Assembly (NCBI GenBank): GCA_964617825.1 | Contig: CAZTWL010000001.1 | Location: 124,001 to 188,000 of the forward strand | DNA: 64,000 nt | Direction of reading: 5' to 3' | Source: VSJD01 sp964617825 | GTDB lineage: Bacteria > Verrucomicrobiota > Kiritimatiellia > JAAZAB01 | Shown here: piece by piece, positions 8,666 to 17,728 of the stretch | Position numbering within the stretch: the first letter of the stretch is position 1 | How the letters are laid out: each line of letters opens with the position of its first letter | Program-made: the position numbers and the translations under genes | The notes under the pieces: model-generated | The model's input: only the letters and a program-made list of their open reading frames with translations | Databases searched by the model: none | What the model was told of the DNA's origin: nothing

Positions 8666-8787
8666 CCTAAAGTTAATATTAAGAAGATTTATAAAAAAGC
8701 ATGCCACCACCCAACAAAGATACAAAATTAGGTCTGTCATAAGAAATCTTGCGCATAAATGTGGAATTATAAAGAAGGTAGAGTAAA

Positions 8788-9501
8788 ATGAGCATGATAG
8801 TGCTACAGGAAAAAATACAAATAAATAAAGCTCGGCAAGCATTGATAGATAAAGGGGGGGCCGCCGTCGAGTCTCCTTTGCGCGCTATTTTTCGACGTTT
8901 AGGCTTTGTCCGCGAAGTGGCGGTGGGGGATTGGGTAAAGAGTTGGGACGTACTTGCCGCGGTGAATTTCATTGAGAACCACGTGAAAACAAATGAGCCG
9001 ATACTCGATATTGGGTGCTATAAATCGGAGGTGATTGTTGCGCTGCACAAACTGGGCTATTCAAATTTAACTGGCGTGGACTTGAATCCCCATGTGCAAA
9101 TCATGCCTTATCAAGATGCCATTCGCTATGAGATTGGTGATTTCATGCACACAAAGTTTGCCGACTCTTCATTCAAGGCAATTACATCCATATCGGTAAT
9201 TGAACATGGTTTTGATGGGCCATCATTGTTAAAAGAAATGTCTCGTCTCTTGAAGCCAGGGGGCTACTTCATCGCATCGTTCGATTATTGGCCGGAAAAG
9301 ATTGATACAACCATGGTAAAGTTTTTCGGAATGGATTGGATTATTTTTTCTAAACAAGATGTTGACTGTTTTGTGGGTGAGGCGGCTAAATATGAATTGT
9401 TTCCAGTTGGTAAAATGCAATCTTCAGTTAATGAAAAGATGATTAATTGGGGCGGGCGACAATATACTTTTGCATTTCTGGTGCTTGAGAAAAGAGTCTA
9501 A
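8788..9501 (+). CDS. SAM-dependent methyltransferase (class I)
   Basis: A 237-residue protein with a Rossmann methyltransferase core: motif I ILDIGCYKSE (about residues 72-81), the acidic ribose-binding residue in LTGVDLN, motif IV-like ITSISVIEHG and post-motif LLKPGGYFIASFDYWPE. It probably methylates a sugar or a lipid-linked glycan, given its place among glycosyltransferases; the exact substrate is unknown. ATG 8788 has AAGGTAGAG a few bases upstream. The surrounding DNA (about 8240-9500) is visibly more AT-rich than the flanks, consistent with separate acquisition, as is common in O-antigen loci. Confidence 0.8.
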   Translation: MSMIVLQEKIQINKARQALIDKGGAAVESPLRAIFRRLGFVREVAVGDWVKSWDVLAAVNFIENHVKTNEPILDIGCYKSEVIVALHKLGYSNLTGVDLNPHVQIMPYQDAIRYEIGDFMHTKFADSSFKAITSISVIEHGFDGPSLLKEMSRLLKPGGYFIASFDYWPEKIDTTMVKFFGMDWIIFSKQDVDCFVGEAAKYELFPVGKMQSSVNEKMINWGGRQYTFAFLVLEKRV

Positions 9502-9574
9502 TATAAAGGTGTTGCTTAAAACCGTACTCCTGCAACGGTTCATTTCCGGGCGCCTTACTTTAAAGGTGGGTTGA

Positions 9575-10768
9575 ATGACCAAAATGAGATCCGCCTGTTT
9601 TACGTCTAGAAATGGTTTAGATCAGCGAGATCGTTATAGCGTGGTGTATCTGCCCGCGTTTAGATGCGGTGGTGGAGGAGGATGCGCGCGCACGGATCAG
9701 GTCACGGCAGACTTGATCACCATTTTCCCGTCAGTCAGGATCATGGGGATCTCTTATACAAAGGTCGACCATCTGATGTCGGTCTTTTTTCTGCCCGTTG
9801 TTCTGTACATACTGAGGAAGTACAGGCTAACCACTTTTGGCTGGTTAAGGGCCTGCTCAATTTACCGAATACTACGAAACTTGCTCGTGCATAGGAACGA
9901 GCACCTATTCCTCATTGAGGGATTCCTTGATGCCATGTTGCTTACAGGACTGCTGATCAAGGAGTCGCACGGACGCTACATAACGTTCCCTCAGAACGTT
10001 GAAAGCATGGTTCCTGGTTCAGTAAACGGGTCTTTCAGCTCTCTTGAGGATCGTTTCCGTGCCGAGGTTTCATTGTACAGAGGAGCCGTTCAAAATATTA
10101 CGATCTCGGAGTTCGATGCTGCGATCATCCGTTCGTTTTCAGCTAGTTCTCGGGTCTACCCGTTCTATCCAGTTGCAGAGAAACTGAAGTGGCTGCGTCT
10201 GGTTAAAGCATCCAGATGTCACATCTCGAGCGGTGAAGTGCTTGTTATTGGGTCTGGCTTCAATCCGCCTGTTCGCATGGCAATGGAGTCTTTCATGCGC
10301 GAAGTGTCGGTCCGGGGTCTTGGGAGATTCAAGGTTAGTGTTGCGGGCTTTGGCACCGATGTGTTTGCCGGGTACAAATCTTCAACGATATCGATTTTGG
10401 GTGGCATTTCTGATGGGGAGCTCGGCCAGGTGTTGACACGTGTGCATTGTGCTCTTGTACCAGTTGTACAATCAACTGGCTTTCTGACTAGATTGGTCGA
10501 TATGAATCTTGCGGGCGTGCCAATCGTTCTGTTTGGGCACTATCTCCAGGCAAGTGGTCTGGAGAAGTATGGCATCTACTCCGTGGCCAGCTTCGAGAAT
10601 TTACCCGAAATTCTGGATAAGGTGGAATCACCAAGGAAGGAGTTTGACCGTCCTCGACTTAAGGATTTAATGGGAGACATCTGGAAAGTCGACAAGGATA
10701 GTTTGCTCCCGATGAAGATGCAGGAAGCGGCGCGAAAGACGGTGGGAGAGGACGGTTCGCGACGATGA
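9575..10768 (+). CDS. Glycosyltransferase, GT4-like
   Basis: A 397-residue protein that fits the GT-B fold loosely: a first half with YITFPQNVESMVPG and a second half with VLVIGSGFNPP, VSVAGFG, ISILGGISDGELGQVL and LVPVVQSTGFLTRLVDMNLAGVP (split motifs VVQSTGF and TRLVDMNLAGVP). The last region corresponds to the donor-binding segment with a Gly replacing the usual EGFG. It resembles glycosyltransferases that use a short form of the GT4 motif. The N-terminal 25 residues look unlike the family, so the true start may be internal. Its TGA overlaps the ATG of the next gene (ATGA at 10765-10768). Sugar specificity is unknown. Confidence 0.6.
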   Translation: MTKMRSACFTSRNGLDQRDRYSVVYLPAFRCGGGGGCARTDQVTADLITIFPSVRIMGISYTKVDHLMSVFFLPVVLYILRKYRLTTFGWLRACSIYRILRNLLVHRNEHLFLIEGFLDAMLLTGLLIKESHGRYITFPQNVESMVPGSVNGSFSSLEDRFRAEVSLYRGAVQNITISEFDAAIIRSFSASSRVYPFYPVAEKLKWLRLVKASRCHISSGEVLVIGSGFNPPVRMAMESFMREVSVRGLGRFKVSVAGFGTDVFAGYKSSTISILGGISDGELGQVLTRVHCALVPVVQSTGFLTRLVDMNLAGVPIVLFGHYLQASGLEKYGIYSVASFENLPEILDKVESPRKEFDRPRLKDLMGDIWKVDKDSLLPMKMQEAARKTVGEDGSRR

Positions 10769-11895
10769 CAACACAAGGGGCACCAACTCGATTGCGTCTA
10801 TCAATTCAGGCGGATCAACTGTCGTCTGTGACAGGTGGCGGCAGGTTTATAAAAGGATTTCTTAATACGATATTTACCGATACGACTATTCTGAACAGGT
10901 TTGGTCATATTTATATTGTGGCGACACAAAACGAATCGATTAGCAGTCTTCTGCCTCTTCCGTCGAATGTGTCGATTGTAAGACGGCGTTTCCCGAGTCG
11001 CTTGCGCAATACTCCTTTGGCGCGGCTTTTTAAATATACGGTTCCATCCGTGGATGTGGCGTACGGTCCATTCTTTCATGTGTTTCCTGCGCGGGCGAAA
11101 TCGCGGGTCGTCACGGTGCATGATATGTCCTTTTGCGATCGTCGGTATCATCCGCAGCAAAAAGTATGCAAAACAGTTGTTCAGATGGCTTCGATGGCGC
11201 AAGAATGCGATGGTGTTGTGTGTGACAGTTATACAACCTTAGGCGAGTTCCAAAGCCGCTGGCCGCATCTTGCCCATAAAGCGATTGCGATTTACAGTGG
11301 CGTGTCCCTCGTGGGAATGAAACAAATGGCGCCCAACGCAGTTCGGGATCGTTCCATTCTTGCTGTTGGAACGATTGAACCTCGTAAAAACTATCCTACA
11401 ATTCTGGATGCTTTTGAACAATTGGTTGCTGAACTGAGGGACGATGCGCCTGTGCTGACCGTGGCCGGGAACATTGGATGGATGAGCGAGAGTGTTGGGC
11501 GGCGGCTGATGGCGTTGCAAGCGTCCGGTAGGTGCCGATGGTTGCGTAATTTCTCTGATGAGCAGTTGGCGGATGCCTATGGCAAGGCTGGTGCGTTTAC
11601 CTATATGTCTTTATGCGAGGGTTTCGGCTATCCGCCTTTTGAAGCTGCGCTGGCTCGTTGTCCAATGATACTTAGTAATGCCTCATCTGTTGGTGAAATC
11701 TGGTCTCGCCATGCCAGATGTGTCAGCCCGCTGGATGTGGCCGGGATTGTTGCTGGCTGGAAATGGGCGTTGGCGCTTCGCGGTGCGGAACGGGAGGCTG
11801 TCTTGGCGGCTCAGGAAAAACGAGCTTTGGAGTTTACGTGGAGTCGAGCATTAAATGAGTATCTGGCATTTTGGGAGGAGTTAGCCAGGCGGTGA
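10765..11895 (+). CDS. Glycosyltransferase family 4
   Basis: A 376-residue GT4 enzyme. Visible features: N-terminal domain with VVTVHDMSFCDRRYHP, and the C-terminal domain with ILAVGTIEPRKNYPTILDAF, the loop TYMSLCEGFGYPPFEAAL and a following NASSVGEIW. The GTIEPRKN motif places it with mannosyl- and related transferases of O-antigen clusters, which act on the undecaprenyl-linked repeat unit at the inner membrane. It overlaps the upstream transferase by 4 bp, so the two are probably coupled. The polymerase gene starts 28 bp downstream. Confidence 0.88.
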   Translation: MTTQGAPTRLRLSIQADQLSSVTGGGRFIKGFLNTIFTDTTILNRFGHIYIVATQNESISSLLPLPSNVSIVRRRFPSRLRNTPLARLFKYTVPSVDVAYGPFFHVFPARAKSRVVTVHDMSFCDRRYHPQQKVCKTVVQMASMAQECDGVVCDSYTTLGEFQSRWPHLAHKAIAIYSGVSLVGMKQMAPNAVRDRSILAVGTIEPRKNYPTILDAFEQLVAELRDDAPVLTVAGNIGWMSESVGRRLMALQASGRCRWLRNFSDEQLADAYGKAGAFTYMSLCEGFGYPPFEAALARCPMILSNASSVGEIWSRHARCVSPLDVAGIVAGWKWALALRGAEREAVLAAQEKRALEFTWSRALNEYLAFWEELARR

Positions 11896-11923
11896 CGGAA
11901 AGCTGTAATGTGGGGCGTTAATT

Positions 11924-13447
11924 ATGACCATGCAATCGATCAATACGGCGAACAGGGCAATGCGTGATCCGTTGCCGTTGCGGTGTTGTGGCTGGTTTCG
12001 GTCGCTCTGGTTTGTCCTGTCATTGAGTGGCATCGTGGCATTGGCAATTTTTACCGGTTTGTGTACCGGTGCGCCGGCGACCTACTTGTTCGGCCAGATC
12101 GTCCTGGGATTCAGCGTCTATATTGCCTTTTATTTTCTGGCGGATCGTCCATTGTTCAACCCTATTCAGGCCGTTGTGTTCGTGTTTTATTGGTGGATTG
12201 GGATCGGACCAGCGGTTGTGGCGACATGGAATTATATGCTTGGGATGCCGGGCGTCGCTTTGGATGTACAGGTGTCAGGCATGGAATCGTTATGGATCGT
12301 TGCGCCGGGATTGCTTCTATACGCAATTGTCGCTCGGTTGACGCTTAAGGCGTTTTCCAGAACGGGTTCCTATGCCCGTTTTATTTGTCCTGTCGGCGAC
12401 AACTATCGTCAAAAGGTGTTACTCATTTATTTTTTTATGATGGGATTCTCAGCTGCGGCGCTTTCGGCTTTGCAGTTGCTTGGAATTCAAGGGATGGAGG
12501 AAACTTCGTATTTTGGCGGGACCAAGACGACGATTTGGTGGGTGGGTGTGATTGCGGCGGTGGGGTCAATATCTCCGTTTCTAACTTCCTCTCTTATGAC
12601 TGCCTTGGCGGCGCCTTGGAGAAATATTTCGTTTGTAGTATGGATGCTGATTGTGGTCGTGGTGATAAACACGACTGTTTTTGCGCTGCTGGGCGGATGG
12701 AAATCGCCGGTAGCAATTTTAGGTGCATATTTTGCGATTGCTTATATTTCTCGTTACCAGCGTCCGCCATGGTTGATCATGATAATTGGGGTGCTTGTTT
12801 TTCTGATAGTCATAATGCCATTTGTTACTTACGGCAGAAATATGGCCGTTGCCTCTGGAGCCGAAGATTCAGTCGGGCGCAAAGAAGTGTTTATGGAAAT
12901 TATCAAAGACCCGGCGGCTTTTATGCCGACCGGGAAGGAGGGGGTGGATGTCTCGGTATTCTTTCGTGGCATTTATCCGCTTGCCGGCGAGTTGACACGG
13001 AGGAATAGTCCGTTCGAAGGGGAATGGATGGGAGATACCATATTGTGGGGCTTTGAGATACTTGTTCCACGAGTCTTGCTCCCCGATAAACGTGACGCAA
13101 ATATCGGGAATTTCTTCGCTAGGACTGTTGGTGCGGATATCGGAGTGAGTCGTCGAGACGACACTTTGAACAACATAGCTATAAGCATCCCTTTCGAATT
13201 TATCGGCAACTATGGTTGGTTTGCGGGGATACTGTCTTTCGGCTTGATTGGCGTTTTATGGACATTGCTGTGTGGTTGGCTGCTGTCGCCTGCGCACTTG
13301 TCCAGTCATCCATTGGCGCCATTCCTGGTGCTTTTGACAATGAGTATGGAAGCAGCGTGGGGACATTTTCTTGGTAGTTTGCGCGAACTGATCATCCCCT
13401 TGTTCCTTTGCTATGTCGTATATAGATTATTGCGAGGAAGGATCTAG
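11924..13447 (+). CDS. Wzy-like O-antigen polymerase family membrane protein
   Basis: A 507-residue protein with about 11-12 TM segments and a large soluble loop (about residues 310-410, containing FFRGIYPLAGELTRRNSP and PRVLLPDKRD) before the last TM helices. This plan fits Wzy polymerases, which join flipped repeat units at the periplasmic face. Sequence of Wzy proteins is poorly conserved, so the call rests on topology and on its place with wzx and wzz. A decayed relative lies at 15925-16278, sharing the segment FYWWIGIGPAVV and SGMESLWIV. ATG 11924 and ATG 11930 are both possible starts. Confidence 0.7.
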   Translation: MTMQSINTANRAMRDPLPLRCCGWFRSLWFVLSLSGIVALAIFTGLCTGAPATYLFGQIVLGFSVYIAFYFLADRPLFNPIQAVVFVFYWWIGIGPAVVATWNYMLGMPGVALDVQVSGMESLWIVAPGLLLYAIVARLTLKAFSRTGSYARFICPVGDNYRQKVLLIYFFMMGFSAAALSALQLLGIQGMEETSYFGGTKTTIWWVGVIAAVGSISPFLTSSLMTALAAPWRNISFVVWMLIVVVVINTTVFALLGGWKSPVAILGAYFAIAYISRYQRPPWLIMIIGVLVFLIVIMPFVTYGRNMAVASGAEDSVGRKEVFMEIIKDPAAFMPTGKEGVDVSVFFRGIYPLAGELTRRNSPFEGEWMGDTILWGFEILVPRVLLPDKRDANIGNFFARTVGADIGVSRRDDTLNNIAISIPFEFIGNYGWFAGILSFGLIGVLWTLLCGWLLSPAHLSSHPLAPFLVLLTMSMEAAWGHFLGSLRELIIPLFLCYVVYRLLRGRI

Positions 13448-13651
13448 CTCCTTCCGGGGAAGATAAACACAGTAATCAAGCGAATAACGTGTTCCAAGCG
13501 CGGAAACACATAAGTATCGATGGAGATAAAAGTCCTGTGTTGTCGGGTGAAGTAGTCGAAAATCAAATCAATGGTCGGGACTTACAATACGCGCAAGAAT
13601 AGTTTGGGTATTATGCATAAAAGTCGCGTTGTGCTGGAGGGGCCGAATAAC

Positions 13652-14641
13652 ATGCGTGTTACATTTTATCAGCGACGGCCACAAGGGGCGAATTTTAGTG
13701 TTGAGAGGCTTTTTGCCACTGTGCGCCGGGCGCTTCCCGATGACATTCGCGCTGTTGTGGCCGTATCGCGTTTCCCAAGCAGGGGTTTTTGGGGGCGATT
13801 ATATAACATGATTGAAGCGATTTTTCGCCAAGGTGACGTTAATCATATAACGGGCGACGTTCATTTTCTAGCGTGCTTCCTTCATGGCAAGAAGACGTTG
13901 TTGACGATTCTGGATTTTGTCTCTATGAATCGACTTAAAGGCTGGCGCAGAGCGATATTGTTTTTTATTTGGTATTGGTTGCCGATTAAGCGGGTGTCTA
14001 TGGTATCGGTGATTTCGGAATATACTAAAAACGAACTTTTAAGGCACATCAAAGTTGATCCTCGTAAAGTTTGTGTTGTTTATAACCCCGTTTCGCCTGA
14101 CTTTCAGCCCGTAGTTTGCGTTTTTAACTCCGAGAAGCCGGTTGTTTTGCAGGTTGGCACAGGTGCGAATAAGAATGTCGAGCGTGTGGCGCAGGCCCTT
14201 CGTGGGATTCCTTGCCATCTTCGATTGATTGGAAAATTGAACGAGGAGCAGTTGGCTGTATTGCGGCGGAGCGGTGTCGAGTACTCGTCCGTATTCGATA
14301 TTTCAGATGACCAAATTGTAGATGAATATCGCAAGTGCGACATGCTGGTGTTTGTCTCGACTTATGAAGGTTTTGGCATGCCCATTATTGAAGCGCAAGC
14401 AACCGGGCGTCCGGTTATTACCAGCAATGTGTGTTCCATGCCGGAGGTTGCAGGTGACGCGGCATGCCTTGTGGATCCCTTTGATATACAAAGCATACGA
14501 CATGGAATTATGCGGGTTATCAAGGAAGACGATTATCGGGCGAGTTTAGTTAAGAAGGGCTATGCCAATGTCAAGCGGTTTGGCCCTGAAATAATAGCGC
14601 GGCAATACGTTGGCCTATATCGAGAAATCCTGAAAAATTAG
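13652..14641 (+). CDS. Glycosyltransferase family 4
   Basis: A GT4 enzyme of about 329 residues from ATG 13652, which has GGAGGGG at 13636-13642; ATG 13571 in the same frame adds 27 residues that do not look conserved. Motifs: LTILDFVSMNRLKGW in the acceptor domain, SVISEYTKNELL, KVCVVYNPVSPDF, then VLQVGTGANKNVERVAQAL and the donor-site region STYEGFGMPIIEAQATGRPV with SNVCSMPEVAGDAA. It probably transfers a sugar to the lipid-linked O-unit. The gene ends 7 bp before the next glycosyltransferase. Confidence 0.88.
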   Translation: MRVTFYQRRPQGANFSVERLFATVRRALPDDIRAVVAVSRFPSRGFWGRLYNMIEAIFRQGDVNHITGDVHFLACFLHGKKTLLTILDFVSMNRLKGWRRAILFFIWYWLPIKRVSMVSVISEYTKNELLRHIKVDPRKVCVVYNPVSPDFQPVVCVFNSEKPVVLQVGTGANKNVERVAQALRGIPCHLRLIGKLNEEQLAVLRRSGVEYSSVFDISDDQIVDEYRKCDMLVFVSTYEGFGMPIIEAQATGRPVITSNVCSMPEVAGDAACLVDPFDIQSIRHGIMRVIKEDDYRASLVKKGYANVKRFGPEIIARQYVGLYREILKN

Positions 14642-14648
14642 GTTTTTT

Positions 14649-15824
14649 ATGCCGCAAAAGTCCCTCACTGTCATTCATACAATTGCCAGTATGCAGGCCA
14701 ATGCCGGCGGTCCGTCCCGCTCTGTTCGGCAGCTGCTCGATAATCTGGTGCAGGAAGATGTAAAAGTATGCTTATTGACAACCAAGTCGCGTGTTGAAGA
14801 AGATGATTGGGTTGCACAGATCAAGCGGAACGTGGAAGTCCAGGTTGTGCCGTCATATTATTGGCAGCGCGGACGGATACTGTTTGCTCCTGAATTTCGG
14901 CGGAGATTGGCGACAATGTGCCGTGCCGCGCATTCGCCGGTTATTTTGCATGATCATGGAGTCTGGTTGCACACTCATCACGATTGCGCGTGTGTTGCAA
15001 AATCTTTGGGAATTTCCCGTGTTGTGAGCCCGCGTGGCTCACTTATGCAGTGGCCGCTCAACTATAAGGCATTGAAAAAAAAGTTGGCTTGGGCGGCATA
15101 TCAGCGGCGCGATGTAATTGCCGCAAAAGTTATTCACGCTACGTCGCCGGAAGAAGCTGATGATATGCGATCAATTGGAATTAAACGACCTATTGCAGTG
15201 ATCCCAAACGGTGTTGTGCTGCCAACGCTTTCGCCGATCGCAAAAACGCATCCGCCCACCGTGCTATTTCTGTCGCGTCTTACTCCCAAAAAGGGACTGC
15301 TCAATCTAGTGGCTGCTTGGGCGCAGGTTCGACCTATAGGTTGGCGTTGTGTAATTGCAGGTCCAGATGAGGCGAATTATCGGGCAACGGTTGAGCAAGC
15401 CGTGCTGCGTGCGGGCTTGCAAAGCGAGTTTTGTTTTTGTGGCCCTGTTGCAGACGATCAAAAATGGCCTCTTTATGCCTCTGCTCGCATATTCGTGTTG
15501 CCGACTTTTAATGAAAATTTTGGCATTGTCGTTGCGGAAGCGTTGGCTTGTGGAGTTCCGGTGATAACCACGAAAGGGGCGCCTTGGAGTGATTTGGAAG
15601 CTTATCGTTGCGGATGGTGGATCGACATAGGCGTAGATTCCCTGGCAAATGCCTTGCGGAAGGCTATGGCAATTTCAGAACGGGAATGTGCCGAAATGGG
15701 CGATCGCGGCCATAGGCTGGTAAAGGAAAAATACGCATGGCAGCCCATAGCCCATCAGATGATCGAGGTCTATCAATGGATTATTGCCGGAGGCCGGCCT
15801 CCGGCCTGTGTGTCCTTGACCTGA
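14649..15824 (+). CDS. Glycosyltransferase family 4
   Basis: A 391-residue GT4 enzyme. The N-terminal domain has IASMQANAGGPSRSVRQLL and VVSPRGSLMQWPLNYK; the C-terminal domain has VLFLSRLTPKKGLLNLVAAW, the EX7E-type region PTFNENFGIVVAEALACGVP and TKGAPWSDLE. The same three signatures appear in the protein at 16354 (GGPIRTIANL, APRGEFSRGA, PTRGENYGHVIHEALLSGLP, DQTPWRDLPE), so the two are paralogues. It is the last gene of the run beginning at 13652, spaced 7 bp from its predecessor. Confidence 0.9.
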   Translation: MPQKSLTVIHTIASMQANAGGPSRSVRQLLDNLVQEDVKVCLLTTKSRVEEDDWVAQIKRNVEVQVVPSYYWQRGRILFAPEFRRRLATMCRAAHSPVILHDHGVWLHTHHDCACVAKSLGISRVVSPRGSLMQWPLNYKALKKKLAWAAYQRRDVIAAKVIHATSPEEADDMRSIGIKRPIAVIPNGVVLPTLSPIAKTHPPTVLFLSRLTPKKGLLNLVAAWAQVRPIGWRCVIAGPDEANYRATVEQAVLRAGLQSEFCFCGPVADDQKWPLYASARIFVLPTFNENFGIVVAEALACGVPVITTKGAPWSDLEAYRCGWWIDIGVDSLANALRKAMAISERECAEMGDRGHRLVKEKYAWQPIAHQMIEVYQWIIAGGRPPACVSLT

Positions 15825-15924
15825 TTGTTTTGTGTGAAAAGATCTATCATATAATATGAACGCTTTAAGCATTAATCCTATAATAGCTGGTCGCCCGTCT
15901 TGATTTCGGAATGCTTGGTTCCAA

Positions 15925-16278
15925 ATGTTTTTTTGGACAACAGAACTGCTGGTCCTTCTCGTTGCGATTGTCAGCGGTGCCGACCTTGTCTATCTTGTGG
16001 GCCAGGGATTGCTTGCGGTTAGTGATATTGGCCATTGCGGCTGTTGTCGAACAACCCCTTAATTAACGCTGCAAGCGGCGGTCATTCTTTTTTATTGGTG
16101 GTTTGGCATGGTTCCTTTTGTAATTGATGCGTTCAGCTTGCTTGCGGGCGACGGGGATCTTGCTCGAGCCGCTCAAGAATCAGGCATGGAATCCTTGTGG
16201 ATTGTGACATGCGGTTTGCCTCTCTATGCTTTCGGAGCGAGATGGGCAGTGCATCTATTAAAAACAAGAAAGTGCTGA
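15925..16278 (+). pseudogene. Decayed second Wzy-like polymerase gene
   Basis: Translations here match the polymerase at 11924 over about residues 30-140. After an ATG at 15925 the frame gives VSGADLVYLVGQGLLAV, comparable to CTGAPATYLFGQIVLGF. The downstream part gives QAAVILFYWWFGMVPFVI and SGMESLWIVTCGLPLYA, comparable to QAVVFVFYWWIGIGPAVV and SGMESLWIVAPGLLLYA. A TAA at about 16060 and a shifted piece (AIAAVVEQPLN against FYFLADRPLFN) break the frame. The remaining 370 residues of the family are missing; the frame closes at TGA 16276-16278. Confidence 0.75.
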
Positions 16279-16353
16279 GGGACTCTCTTAGGAAGTGGCG
16301 CAGTCAACGGGGGTAGGTTACCTTGCGCACTATTCAGCTTTTTTGCATTATAT

Positions 16354-17544
16354 ATGGCAGAGATGGATATCGAAATGAAAAAGCCTGTAGTTTTAACTCT
16401 CGTTGCCCATTATCTCCCGGGATATAAATCCGGTGGCCCGATCCGTACCATTGCCAATTTGGCGGACAGGCTGGGTGACGAGGTAGATTTTAAAATCATT
16501 GCACAGGATCGTGATGTGTACGGGAGTCAGCCCTATAAAGACATTGTTGCAAATCAATGGAATAAAGTCGGCAAAGCGGAAGTGTTTTACTGCGCGCCAT
16601 CCCGGATGTCTTTGCTGTCCTTACGGCGGATTTTGTCTGCAACGGCATACGACGTGCTGTATCTTAACAGTTTCTTCGATCGGGTGTTTACGATAAAACC
16701 GTTGTTGTTACGACGCCTGAATATGATTCCAGCTTGTCCGGTTGTGATCGCGCCCCGCGGCGAGTTTTCGAGGGGTGCAGTCGAAATAAAGGCGTGGAAA
16801 AAAAAGCCGTATTTTAGCTGCGTAAAAGCCATGGGTCTTTATCGTGACCTGGTGTGGCAGGCTTCATCCGTCTATGAAGCGGCTGATATAAAAGCGATGA
16901 TGGGCGCCGTGGCCGAGCGCATTGTTGTTGCCATTGATCTGGCGCCGATGCCGGGAAAATTGCCTGAACCTTGCTGGAAGGCTAAATCCAGTGAATGTTT
17001 ACGAATCGTTTTTTTGTCGCGTATATCTCCCATGAAAAATCTGGATTACGCTTTAAATGTGCTTAAAAATGTGAATGCCCGTGTCTGTTGCGATATTTAC
17101 GGAACAATGGAGGACCGGTTCTTCTGGGAAGCTTGTCAAAACATTATCGATACGATGCCAGGCAATGTTGCGGTGGAATATAAAGGCGATGTGCCCCATG
17201 AAGATGTCCGCGATATATTGCCGCAGTATGATCTGTTTTTTTTGCCGACGCGGGGCGAAAACTATGGTCATGTCATTCACGAAGCTCTGCTTTCCGGTTT
17301 GCCTGTATTAATAAGCGATCAGACCCCATGGCGCGACTTGCCGGAGAAAAAAGCGGGCTGGGATTTGCCGCTTGACGATCCAATGGCATTTGCGCGCTGG
17401 ATTGAGGAAGTGGCCGCCATGGATGCAGAAAAACACCGGCAAATGCGGGTGTGTGCGCGGCAATATGGACAGCAAAGTCAAAATGATGAGGCCGCTTTGC
17501 TTGCAAATAGGCGCTTGTTTATGGACCTGAAAGATCATCTATAA
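16354..17544 (+). CDS. Glycosyltransferase family 4
   Basis: A 396-residue GT4 enzyme. Signatures: HYLPGYKSGGPIRTIANL at the N-terminus, IAPRGEFSRGAVEIKAWKKK in mid-protein, IVFLSRISPMKNLDYALNVL at the start of the donor domain, and PTRGENYGHVIHEALLSGLP with SDQTPWRDLPEKKAGWDLP. ATG 16354, 16363 and 16375 are all in frame; the last would give the common start MKKPVVLTLV. It follows the decayed wzy-like gene and is a paralogue of the transferase at 14649, which suggests a duplicated segment. Acceptor and donor are unknown. Confidence 0.88.
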   Translation: MAEMDIEMKKPVVLTLVAHYLPGYKSGGPIRTIANLADRLGDEVDFKIIAQDRDVYGSQPYKDIVANQWNKVGKAEVFYCAPSRMSLLSLRRILSATAYDVLYLNSFFDRVFTIKPLLLRRLNMIPACPVVIAPRGEFSRGAVEIKAWKKKPYFSCVKAMGLYRDLVWQASSVYEAADIKAMMGAVAERIVVAIDLAPMPGKLPEPCWKAKSSECLRIVFLSRISPMKNLDYALNVLKNVNARVCCDIYGTMEDRFFWEACQNIIDTMPGNVAVEYKGDVPHEDVRDILPQYDLFFLPTRGENYGHVIHEALLSGLPVLISDQTPWRDLPEKKAGWDLPLDDPMAFARWIEEVAAMDAEKHRQMRVCARQYGQQSQNDEAALLANRRLFMDLKDHL

Positions 17545-17690
17545 TATCCTTTACACTTATATTAATATTCGTGCTGTGCTTGGTTGGCAATCTGCGCAGA
17601 TAATCGTTTTTGAAAAACTACTCCTTTTGCGGTCTTACGTTTCGATATTTTGGTTTTCGTGTTGAAATTGTGCGCTGAATGGTGATGATA

Positions 17691-17709
17691 CGAACCAAAT
17701 ACAGGTTCG
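17691..17709. promoter_or_regulatory. Short perfect inverted repeat before capE
   Basis: CGAACC at 17691-17696 and GGTTCG at 17704-17709 flank a 7-nt loop, ending 8 nt before the ribosome site (AGGGG) of capE. It lies in a 184-bp spacer between the last transferase and the FucNAc operon, where a promoter is expected. It could be an operator or a 5' leader hairpin; there is no direct evidence for either. Confidence 0.35.
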
Positions 17710-17728
17710 ATCTTAATAGGGGTTGTAT

